From the NCBI RefSeq assembly GCF_012933385.1, contig NZ_JABBPN010000008.1:1-64000 (forward strand): a stretch of 64,000 nt of DNA. The letters run 5' to 3'. Of the stretch, positions 1-6,988 are shown piece after piece; positions within the stretch are counted from its first letter, which is position 1, and every line of letters begins with the position of its first letter. Both the position numbers and the translations under genes were made by a program. Source of the stretch: Paenibacillus lemnae (GTDB lineage: Bacteria > Bacillota > Bacilli > Paenibacillales > Paenibacillaceae). The notes under the pieces are model-generated. The model ran no database searches. It worked only from the letters and a program-made list of their open reading frames with translations, and was not told where the DNA came from.

Positions 1-737
1 CCGCCGTGGGCGCAGGCCCCGCCGCGGGCGCAAGCGCAGCCGCAGGCCCCGCCGCGGGCGCTCCCGCCGACGCAGCGGACGCTGAAATGCCGCGTCCGCT
101 GCCGCATGCCAGCAGCTTCCCGCCCGGACAGGATCGGCCGGCGCCTCTGCAGCATATGCCTGCTGCGCTGGCCCATACCGAGGCCGCAGAACTGCAGGAG
201 AGCATCAAAGGCCTGCTGCTTCAGCTTTCGACTGCTGACGAGCTGCCGTTATCCTTTCGGGACGCTGCACAGCAAGTGCTGCAGCATCTGACAGGCCAGC
301 AGCTGCTGTTAAATACAGACCGGACCGCTCCGTTTGCACAGATCACCATGTTTATTCCCCTTCATGGACCGGATGGTGAGCAGACCGCCTCGGTTCAAAT
401 ACAGTCCAAAAGAGGCCGCAAAGGTGAACTCGATCATACGAACTGCCGGCTGTGGTTTGATCTGGATATGAAGACTCTGGGTCATACCGTCATTGACGTA
501 CAGGTAGTAGACCGAATTGTCAGCATCCAAATGAAAAATGATCAGCCCTGGGCACAGGAGTTGTTTGCATCTCAAAGACAGACTCTTGCTGGAGCTGTGG
601 AAGGTATCGGCTATCAGCTGCTGAGCATAAAAACGACCCCTTTTCCCGAACCTGAAGCAGAGCCTATCTCTTATGATGGGAATTCGGCTTTGGACTACAT
701 ACCGGATGCCTACAAAGGGGTGGATTTGAAAATATGA
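1..737 (+). CDS. FliK C-terminal-domain-like protein (YlqG-like), 5' end outside the window
   Basis: The frame is open at the left edge, so the gene probably starts upstream; the GTG at 6 has no ribosome binding site. The first 25 or so visible residues are an Ala/Gly/Pro-rich repeat. Residues about 145-215 follow the FliK C-terminal pattern: a hydrophobic strand, L-x-LDM-x-x-LG, alternating beta strands, then a helix ending in GYQLLSI. In FliK this domain touches FlhB and switches export from hook to filament subunits. The next gene, overlapping by ATGA, is a lone FlhB C-terminal domain, which supports a flagellar-type pairing. Position matches ylqG of B. subtilis. The function is inferred; no phenotype is known to me. 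Confidence 0.6.
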   Translation, partial: AVGAGPAAGASAAAGPAAGAPADAADAEMPRPLPHASSFPPGQDRPAPLQHMPAALAHTEAAELQESIKGLLLQLSTADELPLSFRDAAQQVLQHLTGQQLLLNTDRTAPFAQITMFIPLHGPDGEQTASVQIQSKRGRKGELDHTNCRLWFDLDMKTLGHTVIDVQVVDRIVSIQMKNDQPWAQELFASQRQTLAGAVEGIGYQLLSIKTTPFPEPEAEPISYDGNSALDYIPDAYKGVDLKI

Positions 738-1048
738 GCGACCTCTCCAATGAATCTAAAGAGCCGACTAAAGCAATGAAAAAAGCAGTGGCTTTGAAAT
801 ACAGCCCCGGAGAAAGTGAGGCACCGATCGTAACTGCCAAAGGCCAAGGCAGGCTGGCTGAAACAATTCTGGAGCGGGCTAAGGCAAATGGGGTCCCTGT
901 ACAGGAGGATGCGGCACTGGTAGAGGTGCTGTCGAAGCTGGATTTGGATCAGCAGATCCCGCCTGAGTTATATCAGCTGGTGGCAGAAGTGCTTACTTAC
1001 GTGTACCAGACTGAGAATCGCGCAAAAAAAGGGGAGAATCAGCTATGA
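734..1048 (+). CDS. free-standing FlhB C-terminal-domain protein (EscU/YscU/HrcU family, YlqH-like)
   Basis: A 104-residue soluble protein that lines up with the part of FlhB after its NPTH self-cleavage site. VALKYSPGESEAPIVTAKGQG and the closing YQLVAEVLTYVYQ correspond to VAIKYDSSSMEAPQVLAKGQD and FQAVAEVLAYVYK in the FlhB encoded at 35657-36745. It has no membrane helices and no NPTH motif. It starts at an ATGA overlap with the preceding gene and ends in an ATGA overlap with yraN, so all three are translationally coupled. Known relatives (FlhX-type proteins) can partly stand in for the FlhB C-terminal part; a similar role here is inference. Confidence 0.8.
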   Translation: MSDLSNESKEPTKAMKKAVALKYSPGESEAPIVTAKGQGRLAETILERAKANGVPVQEDAALVEVLSKLDLDQQIPPELYQLVAEVLTYVYQTENRAKKGENQL

Positions 1049-1431
1049 ATCGGGAAACAGGCCGCAGGAAAATAACCAAGCAGCAAAAAGGGGCGGCCGC
1101 CGAAGAAGCAGCTGTTCGCTTTTTAATGTTAAAAGGATTACAGATTCTGGACCGCAACTGGCGGTGCCGTTTCGGTGAGCTGGATATTGTGGCATTGGAC
1201 CGAGATCAACTTGTTTTTGTTGAAGTGAGGAGCCGCAGCGCGACAGGGTTCTTCGGGACACCGGGAGAATCCGTAGATTTTCGTAAAATTCAACAGGTGC
1301 GCGGTACAGCCCGTCAGTATATTCATATGAATCATTATGACCACATGCAGATCCGCTTTGATGTGGTGGCCGTCATATTATCCGCTGAGTTAGAGGAAGA
1401 GTCACTTGATCATATTCCTAATGCATTTTAG
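1045..1431 (+). CDS. yraN: YraN family protein (UPF0102), endonuclease-like fold
   Basis: A 128-residue protein with the YraN signature: GxxAEExAxxFLxxxG near residue 14-30, then RFGELDIVALD and LVFVEVRSR, giving the acidic and Lys/Arg residues typical of a PD-(D/E)XK nuclease-like core. The position after an rnhB/ylqG/ylqH-type cluster is common in Firmicutes. The start is fixed by the ATGA overlap with the FlhB-like gene. It is the last gene of the operon, followed by a strong terminator. The biochemical role of the family is not settled; a DNA-processing role is usually assumed. Confidence 0.85.
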   Translation: MNRETGRRKITKQQKGAAAEEAAVRFLMLKGLQILDRNWRCRFGELDIVALDRDQLVFVEVRSRSATGFFGTPGESVDFRKIQQVRGTARQYIHMNHYDHMQIRFDVVAVILSAELEEESLDHIPNAF

Positions 1432-1500
1432 AGATCCCAACATTTAAAGACTGAAATAAAGAACTAGAATATTGATAGCATCACAGGCATCCTTGTTTAT

Positions 1501-1545
1501 AAAAAGCGAGCGCACCGGTTAGTTAACGGCGCGCTCGCTTTTTTT
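1501..1545. terminator. bidirectional intrinsic terminator between yraN and comM
   Basis: A 13-bp perfect stem (1501-1513 with 1531-1543) is flanked by A5 on the left and T7 on the right, so it can stop transcription from both converging genes. The loop is about 17 nt. Confidence 0.9.
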
Positions 1546-1549
1546 GGCT

Positions 1550-3163
1550 TTAATCATCCATAATTTCATCTTGATAAACCTGTTTGGCATCCAGCTGGCG
1601 ATACTGAATTCCTTCCGCGATATGATCGGCATTGATGTTAGATGATCCCTCGAGATCTGCAATCGTCCTCGATATTTTCAAAATTCGGTCATACGCTCTC
1701 ATGCTGAGGCCAAGGGATTCTAATGCAGCATGCAGCAGTTTGCCTGCCGATTCATCCAGATGTGCAAACCGCCTGAGTGTGCTTCCATGCAATTCGCTGT
1801 TCCAGCTGATCGGAAACTGATGATATCGCTTCAGCTGAATGGCTCGTGCACGGAGCACTTCTTCACGCATCTCGGCAGATGAGAGAGGCTGAGAAGTGCC
1901 GGGACGTTCACGAGGTCTGGGAACATCGACTTGAATGTCAATCCGGTCCAGAAGCGGGCCGGAGATTTTGGAACGGTAGCCTGCAATTCTGGGGAGGCTG
2001 CAGGTGCAGCGATGCAGTGGAGTGTCTGCCCCGTAATATCCGCAAGGACAAGGATTCATGGAACAGGCCAGCATAAAGCGGGATGGATACGTAAAGACAG
2101 CCCGGGCCCGGCTGATGGTAACTTCATGATCTTCCAGCGGTTGACGAAGCACTTCCAGCACATGGCGTGAGAATTCCGGGAGCTCGTCCAGAAACAGAAT
2201 GCCGCGATGGGCGAGGCTGACTTCTCCCGGTTTGGGAATGCTGCCTCCGCCGATGAGACCGCCCTGCGAAATGGTGTGATGTGGTGAACGAAAAGGGCGT
2301 TTACGAAGCAGTCCGTCCTCTTGTTTGAGTTTTCCGGCTGCGCTGAAAATTTTGGTCGTCTCCAGAGACTCCTTCTCGCTGAGATCCGGCATGATCGAAG
2401 GCAGGCGTTTGATCAGCATGGTTTTTCCGGTACCTGGAGGTCCGATTAACAGAATATTGTGCATGCCGGCAGCAGCAATTGTCAAAGCTCGTTTGATGTG
2501 CAGCTGCCCGTACACATCACTGTAATCTTCATCCGAAGCATAAGATCCGCTGTGAGACAGATCGCGACCTTTTGGAGCTGGAGTAAATCTAAGCTTCTCC
2601 AAGTTAACGGCTGCTGCTTCTTGTTGTCCCTGTGAGCTTTTCGATTTTTCTCCTGACCCGGCCGGGTATTCTGTCAATTCATTCAGATGACAAAGTCCGT
2701 AAATCTGCAGACCTTGAATCAGCGCGGCTTCCGGTGCATTGGCTAAAGGAAGCAGCAGTCCATCATAACCTTCCCGTTTGGCCCGCTCTGCGATGGACAG
2801 TGTACCGGTAACCGGGCGCAGACTTCCGTCCAGAGCCAGCTCACCCAGGATCAGGAGACGATCCTGGGATGGGAGTGTCAGCTGACTGCTGGTGATCAGA
2901 ATGCCTAATGCTACAGCCAGATCGAAGGCTGAGCCTTCTTTTCGCAAGTCTGCCGGGGCCAGATTAATCGTGATGCGCTGAAGAGGGTAGGTATAACCAC
3001 AATTTTTAATCGCAGCTCGAACGCGTTCTACCGATTCCCGGATCGAGGAGTCAGGTAATCCGATAATGGAGGTTTGGGGCAGACCATTGGCCAAATCAAC
3101 TTCCACTTGAATCATTACACCATCAATGCCATACAGGCAGGCGCTGTGCAATTTTCCATACAT
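1550..3163 (-). CDS. comM: YifB/ComM family Mg-chelatase-like AAA+ ATPase
   Basis: A 537-residue protein of usual ComM length. The N-terminal Lon-protease-like domain occupies about residues 1-170 (GLPDSSIRESVERVRAA). It is followed by an AAA+ core with Walker A GPPGTGKT at about 241-248 and Walker B GILFLDELPEF at about 321-331. A cysteine cluster CSMNPCPCGYYG lies beyond that. In Haemophilus and Vibrio, ComM is a hexameric helicase that helps branch migration during natural transformation; the role in Paenibacillus is inferred from family. The ATG at 3163 is preceded by AGAGAGGTGC, which lies inside a hairpin. The gene is monocistronic, with its own promoter at 3235-3263. Confidence 0.9.
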   Translation of the reverse strand: MYGKLHSACLYGIDGVMIQVEVDLANGLPQTSIIGLPDSSIRESVERVRAAIKNCGYTYPLQRITINLAPADLRKEGSAFDLAVALGILITSSQLTLPSQDRLLILGELALDGSLRPVTGTLSIAERAKREGYDGLLLPLANAPEAALIQGLQIYGLCHLNELTEYPAGSGEKSKSSQGQQEAAAVNLEKLRFTPAPKGRDLSHSGSYASDEDYSDVYGQLHIKRALTIAAAGMHNILLIGPPGTGKTMLIKRLPSIMPDLSEKESLETTKIFSAAGKLKQEDGLLRKRPFRSPHHTISQGGLIGGGSIPKPGEVSLAHRGILFLDELPEFSRHVLEVLRQPLEDHEVTISRARAVFTYPSRFMLACSMNPCPCGYYGADTPLHRCTCSLPRIAGYRSKISGPLLDRIDIQVDVPRPRERPGTSQPLSSAEMREEVLRARAIQLKRYHQFPISWNSELHGSTLRRFAHLDESAGKLLHAALESLGLSMRAYDRILKISRTIADLEGSSNINADHIAEGIQYRQLDAKQVYQDEIMDD

Positions 3164-3170
3164 AAATAAA

Positions 3171-3206
3171 AAGCACCTCTCTTCAAATTACTCGAAAAGG
3201 GTGCTT
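3171..3206 (-). promoter_or_regulatory. hairpin covering the comM ribosome binding site, followed by a T-run
   Basis: In the comM transcript, bases 3206-3200 (AAGCACC) pair with 3177-3171 (GGTGCTT), extended by 3199-3194 against 3184-3178 with one wobble and one bulge. The right arm holds the Shine-Dalgarno sequence, and the sequence after it reads TTTTTATTT up to the ATG. It could act as a leader terminator or a translation gate. Confidence 0.55.
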
Positions 3207-3234
3207 CCTCATTTTCGCGAATCGTATAGTCCGT

Positions 3235-3263
3235 ATTGTAGAAGCTTGTCCGGCATCTGTCAA
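3235..3263 (-). promoter_or_regulatory. SigA-type promoter of comM
   Basis: On the minus strand TTGACA (3263-3258), a 17-bp spacer and TACAAT (3240-3235). This is a near-perfect vegetative promoter, placing the start of transcription near 3228 and giving a leader of about 65 nt that contains the hairpin at 3171-3206. Confidence 0.8.
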
Positions 3264-3503
3264 TCGCAATCCTTTTCCCAAGTCTGCAAAAGTAGAGAAA
3301 TCCTTTAGCAGCAAGGGATTTAAGCAATAAATATACCTTATTTCAGATCATTAACACTTCTTCTGAATCGTAGCAGCAGAGGATTACGGGAAGGAATGTG
3401 AATGGTCATTTATGGAATGGTCAAGTAGAATCAATTCCGTAAGCGGCAATCGGATCGATACAGTTGACCGCTTTATCATTAAAGAAATGAAGGGGACGAT
3501 GAC
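3264..3503. other. intergenic region upstream of the importer operon, with a 9-bp direct repeat
   Basis: There is no gene here. GAATGGTCA occurs twice, at 3400-3408 and 3415-3423 (15-bp period), about 80-100 bp before the lipoprotein start. A repeat of this kind is a possible operator for the importer. I see no convincing -35/-10 pair for the plus strand: TTGACC at 3464 has no matching -10. Confidence 0.4.
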
Positions 3504-5039
3504 ATGAGCATTTGGAATCGAAAGCTGGGAAAGGCAGCGCTTGCTGCTTTACTGACAGGATCATTATTAAGCGGATGCGCAAAAGACGGCGCTGGTGAGG
3601 GAGGTTCTGAAAGCGTTGACTTGGGGACAAAAGAAGTCACATTAGAAATGATGACCTTCTCCCATACGAACTGGCCTTATAAAGAAAACTGGCCAATCTA
3701 TAAATTCCTTAAAGAAGAAACAGGCGTATCCTTCAAGGTGCAGCCGGTGATGAGTGATTATACAACCACGATGAACCTGGCTATATCTTCAGGGGAAATG
3801 CCGGATTTAATGATGGTTAACAGCTTGAATGCCGCCAATACCCATGGCAGCAGCGGTGCATTCGTCGACTTTTTCGAGCATTTGGATAAAATGCCAAACT
3901 ACAAAAAATTTCTGGACGATCATTCCGATGTAAAGGGCGCGATTCTCTCTCCTGAAGGCAAGAACTACTTTCTGCCTCTGTATGGACTTGAACAGCAGTC
4001 CAGACGATCCTGGCTTTACCGTGATGACATCTTTAAAAAGCATGATCTGACGCCTCCAACAACCTATGATGAGCTGTACACTACTGCGAAAAAGCTGAAG
4101 GAATTATATCCGGACAGCTTCCCGATTGCTGTCTTCAACGGTTTAAGCCCATTGATTAATATGTCACCGGGATTTAACACGCACAGCAGTTATTATTTTG
4201 ATTATGACACAGAGGAATGGCGTTACGGTCCGACAGAGGACAACTACAAAGTAATGGTCGAATATATGAATAAATTTTATACAGAGGGGTTAGTTGCACC
4301 GGATTTTATGGCCCATAAACGGAAGCAGTTTAACGATTTGCTTCTTCAGAATAAAGCGTTTATTGCCAGTGACTATATCGGGATTATGGATGAGCTTCCG
4401 CTTGTTCTGGGTGACAATGCCTCGGAGTTCAGCCTTGATTATATGGTTCCGCCAGTAGGGACACCGGATGGCAAGTCTCAGAATGTGTTCGCCGGTTTGC
4501 AGGGTGATGGTTTCGCAGTAGCATCGACTACCAAGGACCAGGAGACACTTCTTAAATATCTTGATTTCCTGTACTCCCCTGAAGGGATTGAGCTTGCAAC
4601 GTGGGGGAAAGAAGGGGAAACCTTTACAACCGAGAACGGGGAGCGCAAGTTCAATGCTGAATATAAAGAGTTCGGAGATTTGAGAACAAAGACAGGGATT
4701 GCCACCATTGGTGCGCATACGGTATTGGATATGACAGCATTTGAATCGATGTATTCTCCGAAAATGCAGGAGGCGATGAAAATCGCACCAGATCATGAAA
4801 CCAAAGCGCAGCCACGGCTGGCCTTCACCAATGAAGAAAATGAAGTTCTCGGCATGGTAGGAGAAACCGTTAAAAAATATCACGAAGAGCAGATCGCCAA
4901 GTTTATTTTGGGCCAGAAAAAAATGGATGAATGGGATGCTTACGTTAAAGAAGTAAATAAACTTGGTGTCCAGCAGGTGCTGGATGTCTATAAAGCCGCT
5001 TATGAGCGTAACCAATCCTTCCTGAACGAAGGGAAATAA
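3504..5039 (+). CDS. extracellular solute-binding lipoprotein of a carbohydrate ABC importer (LplA/LipO type)
   Basis: A 511-residue protein with a lipoprotein signal peptide: basic start MSIWNRKLGK, hydrophobic AALAALLTGSLL and lipobox LSGC, so Cys at about 25 is lipidated. The mature part has the long family-1 binding-protein layout typical of Paenibacillus (VTLEMMTFSHTNWPYKENW, GEMPDLMMVN, YRDDIFKKHDLTPPTTYDEL). It catches a sugar or oligosaccharide outside the membrane and delivers it to the two permeases downstream. The substrate cannot be read from sequence. The start has AAGGGGA at 3490-3495. A hairpin after the gene may raise its expression relative to the permeases. Confidence 0.88.
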   Translation: MSIWNRKLGKAALAALLTGSLLSGCAKDGAGEGGSESVDLGTKEVTLEMMTFSHTNWPYKENWPIYKFLKEETGVSFKVQPVMSDYTTTMNLAISSGEMPDLMMVNSLNAANTHGSSGAFVDFFEHLDKMPNYKKFLDDHSDVKGAILSPEGKNYFLPLYGLEQQSRRSWLYRDDIFKKHDLTPPTTYDELYTTAKKLKELYPDSFPIAVFNGLSPLINMSPGFNTHSSYYFDYDTEEWRYGPTEDNYKVMVEYMNKFYTEGLVAPDFMAHKRKQFNDLLLQNKAFIASDYIGIMDELPLVLGDNASEFSLDYMVPPVGTPDGKSQNVFAGLQGDGFAVASTTKDQETLLKYLDFLYSPEGIELATWGKEGETFTTENGERKFNAEYKEFGDLRTKTGIATIGAHTVLDMTAFESMYSPKMQEAMKIAPDHETKAQPRLAFTNEENEVLGMVGETVKKYHEEQIAKFILGQKKMDEWDAYVKEVNKLGVQQVLDVYKAAYERNQSFLNEGK

Positions 5040-5068
5040 GTAAATAGTAAGAGTGTACAGGGTTCTCT

Positions 5069-5110
5069 TTACAGACAGGCTCTGCGATTCTCAGCGGAGT
5101 CCGTCTGTAA
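5069..5110 (+). promoter_or_regulatory. long stem-loop between lipoprotein and permease genes
   Basis: A 17-bp stem (5069-5085 with 5094-5110) has one mismatch and two G-T wobbles, with an 8-nt loop. No T-run follows, so it is not a standard terminator. Its place just after a binding-protein gene fits an mRNA-stabilising or processing element that makes more binding protein than permease. Confidence 0.6.
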
Positions 5111-5158
5111 TAAGAGGATGATCGTAATGAACTCATTCCAGCATCTAAGGAGGATACG

Positions 5159-6082
5159 TTGTTGCAGGCACCTAAAGAAATGAGTTTTATGGGAAGAGTA
5201 AAGCGAGACAGGTATCTTCTGATCCTGCTGCTGCCGTGTGCGTTGTATTATTTGATTTTTAAGTATGTTCCTATATTTGGTATTTCCATTGCTTTCATGG
5301 ACTACAATTTGTTCAAAGGAATTACGGAAAGTGATTGGGTGGGATTTAAGTACTTTAACATGTTTTTTAATACGCCAGACTTCTGGCCAGTCCTTCGAAA
5401 TACATTCCTGCTTGGATTATATAAACTGATATTTGGTTTTCCCGCGCCGATTATACTCGCTCTGCTCATAAATGAAGTGAGTAAATCTTTTCTGAAACGG
5501 TTTGTCCAGACGGTGAGCTACCTCCCGCATTTTATTTCCAATGTCGTCGTAGCCGGGATTGCGGTCATGTTTTTGTCTCCTACAGGAGGATTGATTAACC
5601 AAATGATCAGTGCAGTGGGACTTGACAAGATCAATTTTCTAGTCGAATCCTCTTGGTTCAGAACGATATATATCAGCTCAGACATTTGGCAGCATATCGG
5701 CTGGGGAACGATTATATTCCTGGCTGCTCTGACAGCCATTGATCCGCAGCTGTACGAAGCGGCACGGATGGATGGAGCTAACCGCTGGAAGCAGACGCTG
5801 AATATCACACTTCCAGGGATCGCACCGGCCATCGTCATTATTCTGATCCTCGATATCGGAAAAATACTGGAGATCGGGTTCGAGAAAGTATACCTTCTTG
5901 CAACACCGGCGACCTATGAGACAGCAGATATTATATCGACTTATGTCTATCGGGTCGGTTTGACTCAGGGCAATTACAGCTATGCTACGGCGATTGATCT
6001 GTTTACCGGTATTATCAGCTTTATCTTTATTATTGGAGCAAATTACATCAGCCGCCGTGTCAGCGGAAGCAGTATTTGGTAG
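5159..6082 (+). CDS. ABC transporter permease (LplB-type sugar permease)
   Basis: A 307-residue integral membrane protein with about six helices. The EAA loop is seen in LYEAARMDGANRWKQTLNITLPG, where the ABC ATPase docks. The start is TTG at 5159, fixed by AAGGAGG at 5147-5153. An N-terminal sequence like VKRDRYLLILLLPCALYYLIF is typical of LplB/YtcP-type permeases paired with LplA-type lipoproteins. It is followed 12 nt later by the second permease. The substrate is unknown. Confidence 0.88.
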   Translation: MLQAPKEMSFMGRVKRDRYLLILLLPCALYYLIFKYVPIFGISIAFMDYNLFKGITESDWVGFKYFNMFFNTPDFWPVLRNTFLLGLYKLIFGFPAPIILALLINEVSKSFLKRFVQTVSYLPHFISNVVVAGIAVMFLSPTGGLINQMISAVGLDKINFLVESSWFRTIYISSDIWQHIGWGTIIFLAALTAIDPQLYEAARMDGANRWKQTLNITLPGIAPAIVIILILDIGKILEIGFEKVYLLATPATYETADIISTYVYRVGLTQGNYSYATAIDLFTGIISFIFIIGANYISRRVSGSSIW

Positions 6083-6094
6083 AGGAGGAACAAC

Positions 6095-6964
6095 ATGAAA
6101 TCGAAATGGAAGTGGAGCTGGTTCGACGTCTTAAATGCCTTCCTGCTGTCAGGCGTAGTTTTTGCTTGCTTGTACCCGTTTGTCTATATGATGGCGGTTT
6201 CTCTCAGTGATTCCGCTGCGATTGCCTCAGGTGAGGTATGGTTATGGCCAAAGGGATTTAACCTGGACATGTATCAATATGTGTTTGAGGATGGAAGAGT
6301 ATTGACAGGGTATAAAAACACGTTAATTTATGTGATTCTCGGAACAGCAATTTCTTTATTAGTTACCGCCTTAGGAGCATATTCATTATCTAAAACCAAG
6401 ATGGTCATGTGCAAACCCATTCTGCTTCTGATTGTTTTTACGATGTTTTTTGGTGGAGGCATGATTCCTACCTTTCTGGTTGTCAAGGAACTCGGACTGG
6501 TCAACACAGTCTGGGGTATGGTATTGCCTGGCGCTGTGAGCACCTGGAACCTGTTGATTATGCGCACCTTTTTCCTGGGACTGCCTCAGGAGCTGGAAGA
6601 GTCCGGTAAAATAGACGGACTGTCGGAGATCGGCATATTTTTCAGGATTGTGCTTCCGTTGTCCAAGCCGGTTTTTGCAACCATCGGGTTATACTACGCA
6701 GTCGGTATGTGGAATAACTTCATGGGGCCGCTGTTATACTTGCGGGATGCCGATTTGCAGCCGCTGCAAGTCATTCTCAGAAATATCGTACTGTCCGGTC
6801 AATTTACAGGAACCGACGGTCCGATCGTCGGAGATATTGTTATTGTAGAAGATGGATTGAAATTTGCGACCATTATGGTGTCTACGTTACCGATCCTTTG
6901 TGTGTATCCATTTATCCAGAAATACTTTGTTAAGGGAGCACTGATCGGCTCCGTAAAAGGATAA
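6095..6964 (+). CDS. ABC transporter permease (LplC/YtcP-type sugar permease)
   Basis: A 289-residue membrane protein and partner of the preceding permease. About six helices are visible, and the EAA-type loop is EELEESGKIDGLSEIGIFFR, with the conserved EAA positions partly altered (EES). It ends in VKGALIGSVKG, the usual tail of this family. GAGGAGG lies 7 nt before ATG 6095. No ATPase gene follows; such importers usually borrow a shared MsmX/MsmK-type ATPase encoded elsewhere. The gene converges with the AraC-type regulator 24 nt away, with no clear terminator between. Confidence 0.88.
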   Translation: MKSKWKWSWFDVLNAFLLSGVVFACLYPFVYMMAVSLSDSAAIASGEVWLWPKGFNLDMYQYVFEDGRVLTGYKNTLIYVILGTAISLLVTALGAYSLSKTKMVMCKPILLLIVFTMFFGGGMIPTFLVVKELGLVNTVWGMVLPGAVSTWNLLIMRTFFLGLPQELEESGKIDGLSEIGIFFRIVLPLSKPVFATIGLYYAVGMWNNFMGPLLYLRDADLQPLQVILRNIVLSGQFTGTDGPIVGDIVIVEDGLKFATIMVSTLPILCVYPFIQKYFVKGALIGSVKG

Positions 6965-6988
6965 GCGCACCGGCCGCTCACCAAGCAG

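Noticed and set aside
3464..3492. SigA promoter starting at TTGACC before the lipoprotein gene
   Set aside because: No -10 at 16-18 bp; it would overlap the ribosome site.
4290..5015. 241-residue minus-strand frame opposite the lipoprotein gene
   Set aside because: Antisense shadow: odd composition (Phe/His/Cys-rich), no ribosome site, and fully inside a well-recognised gene.
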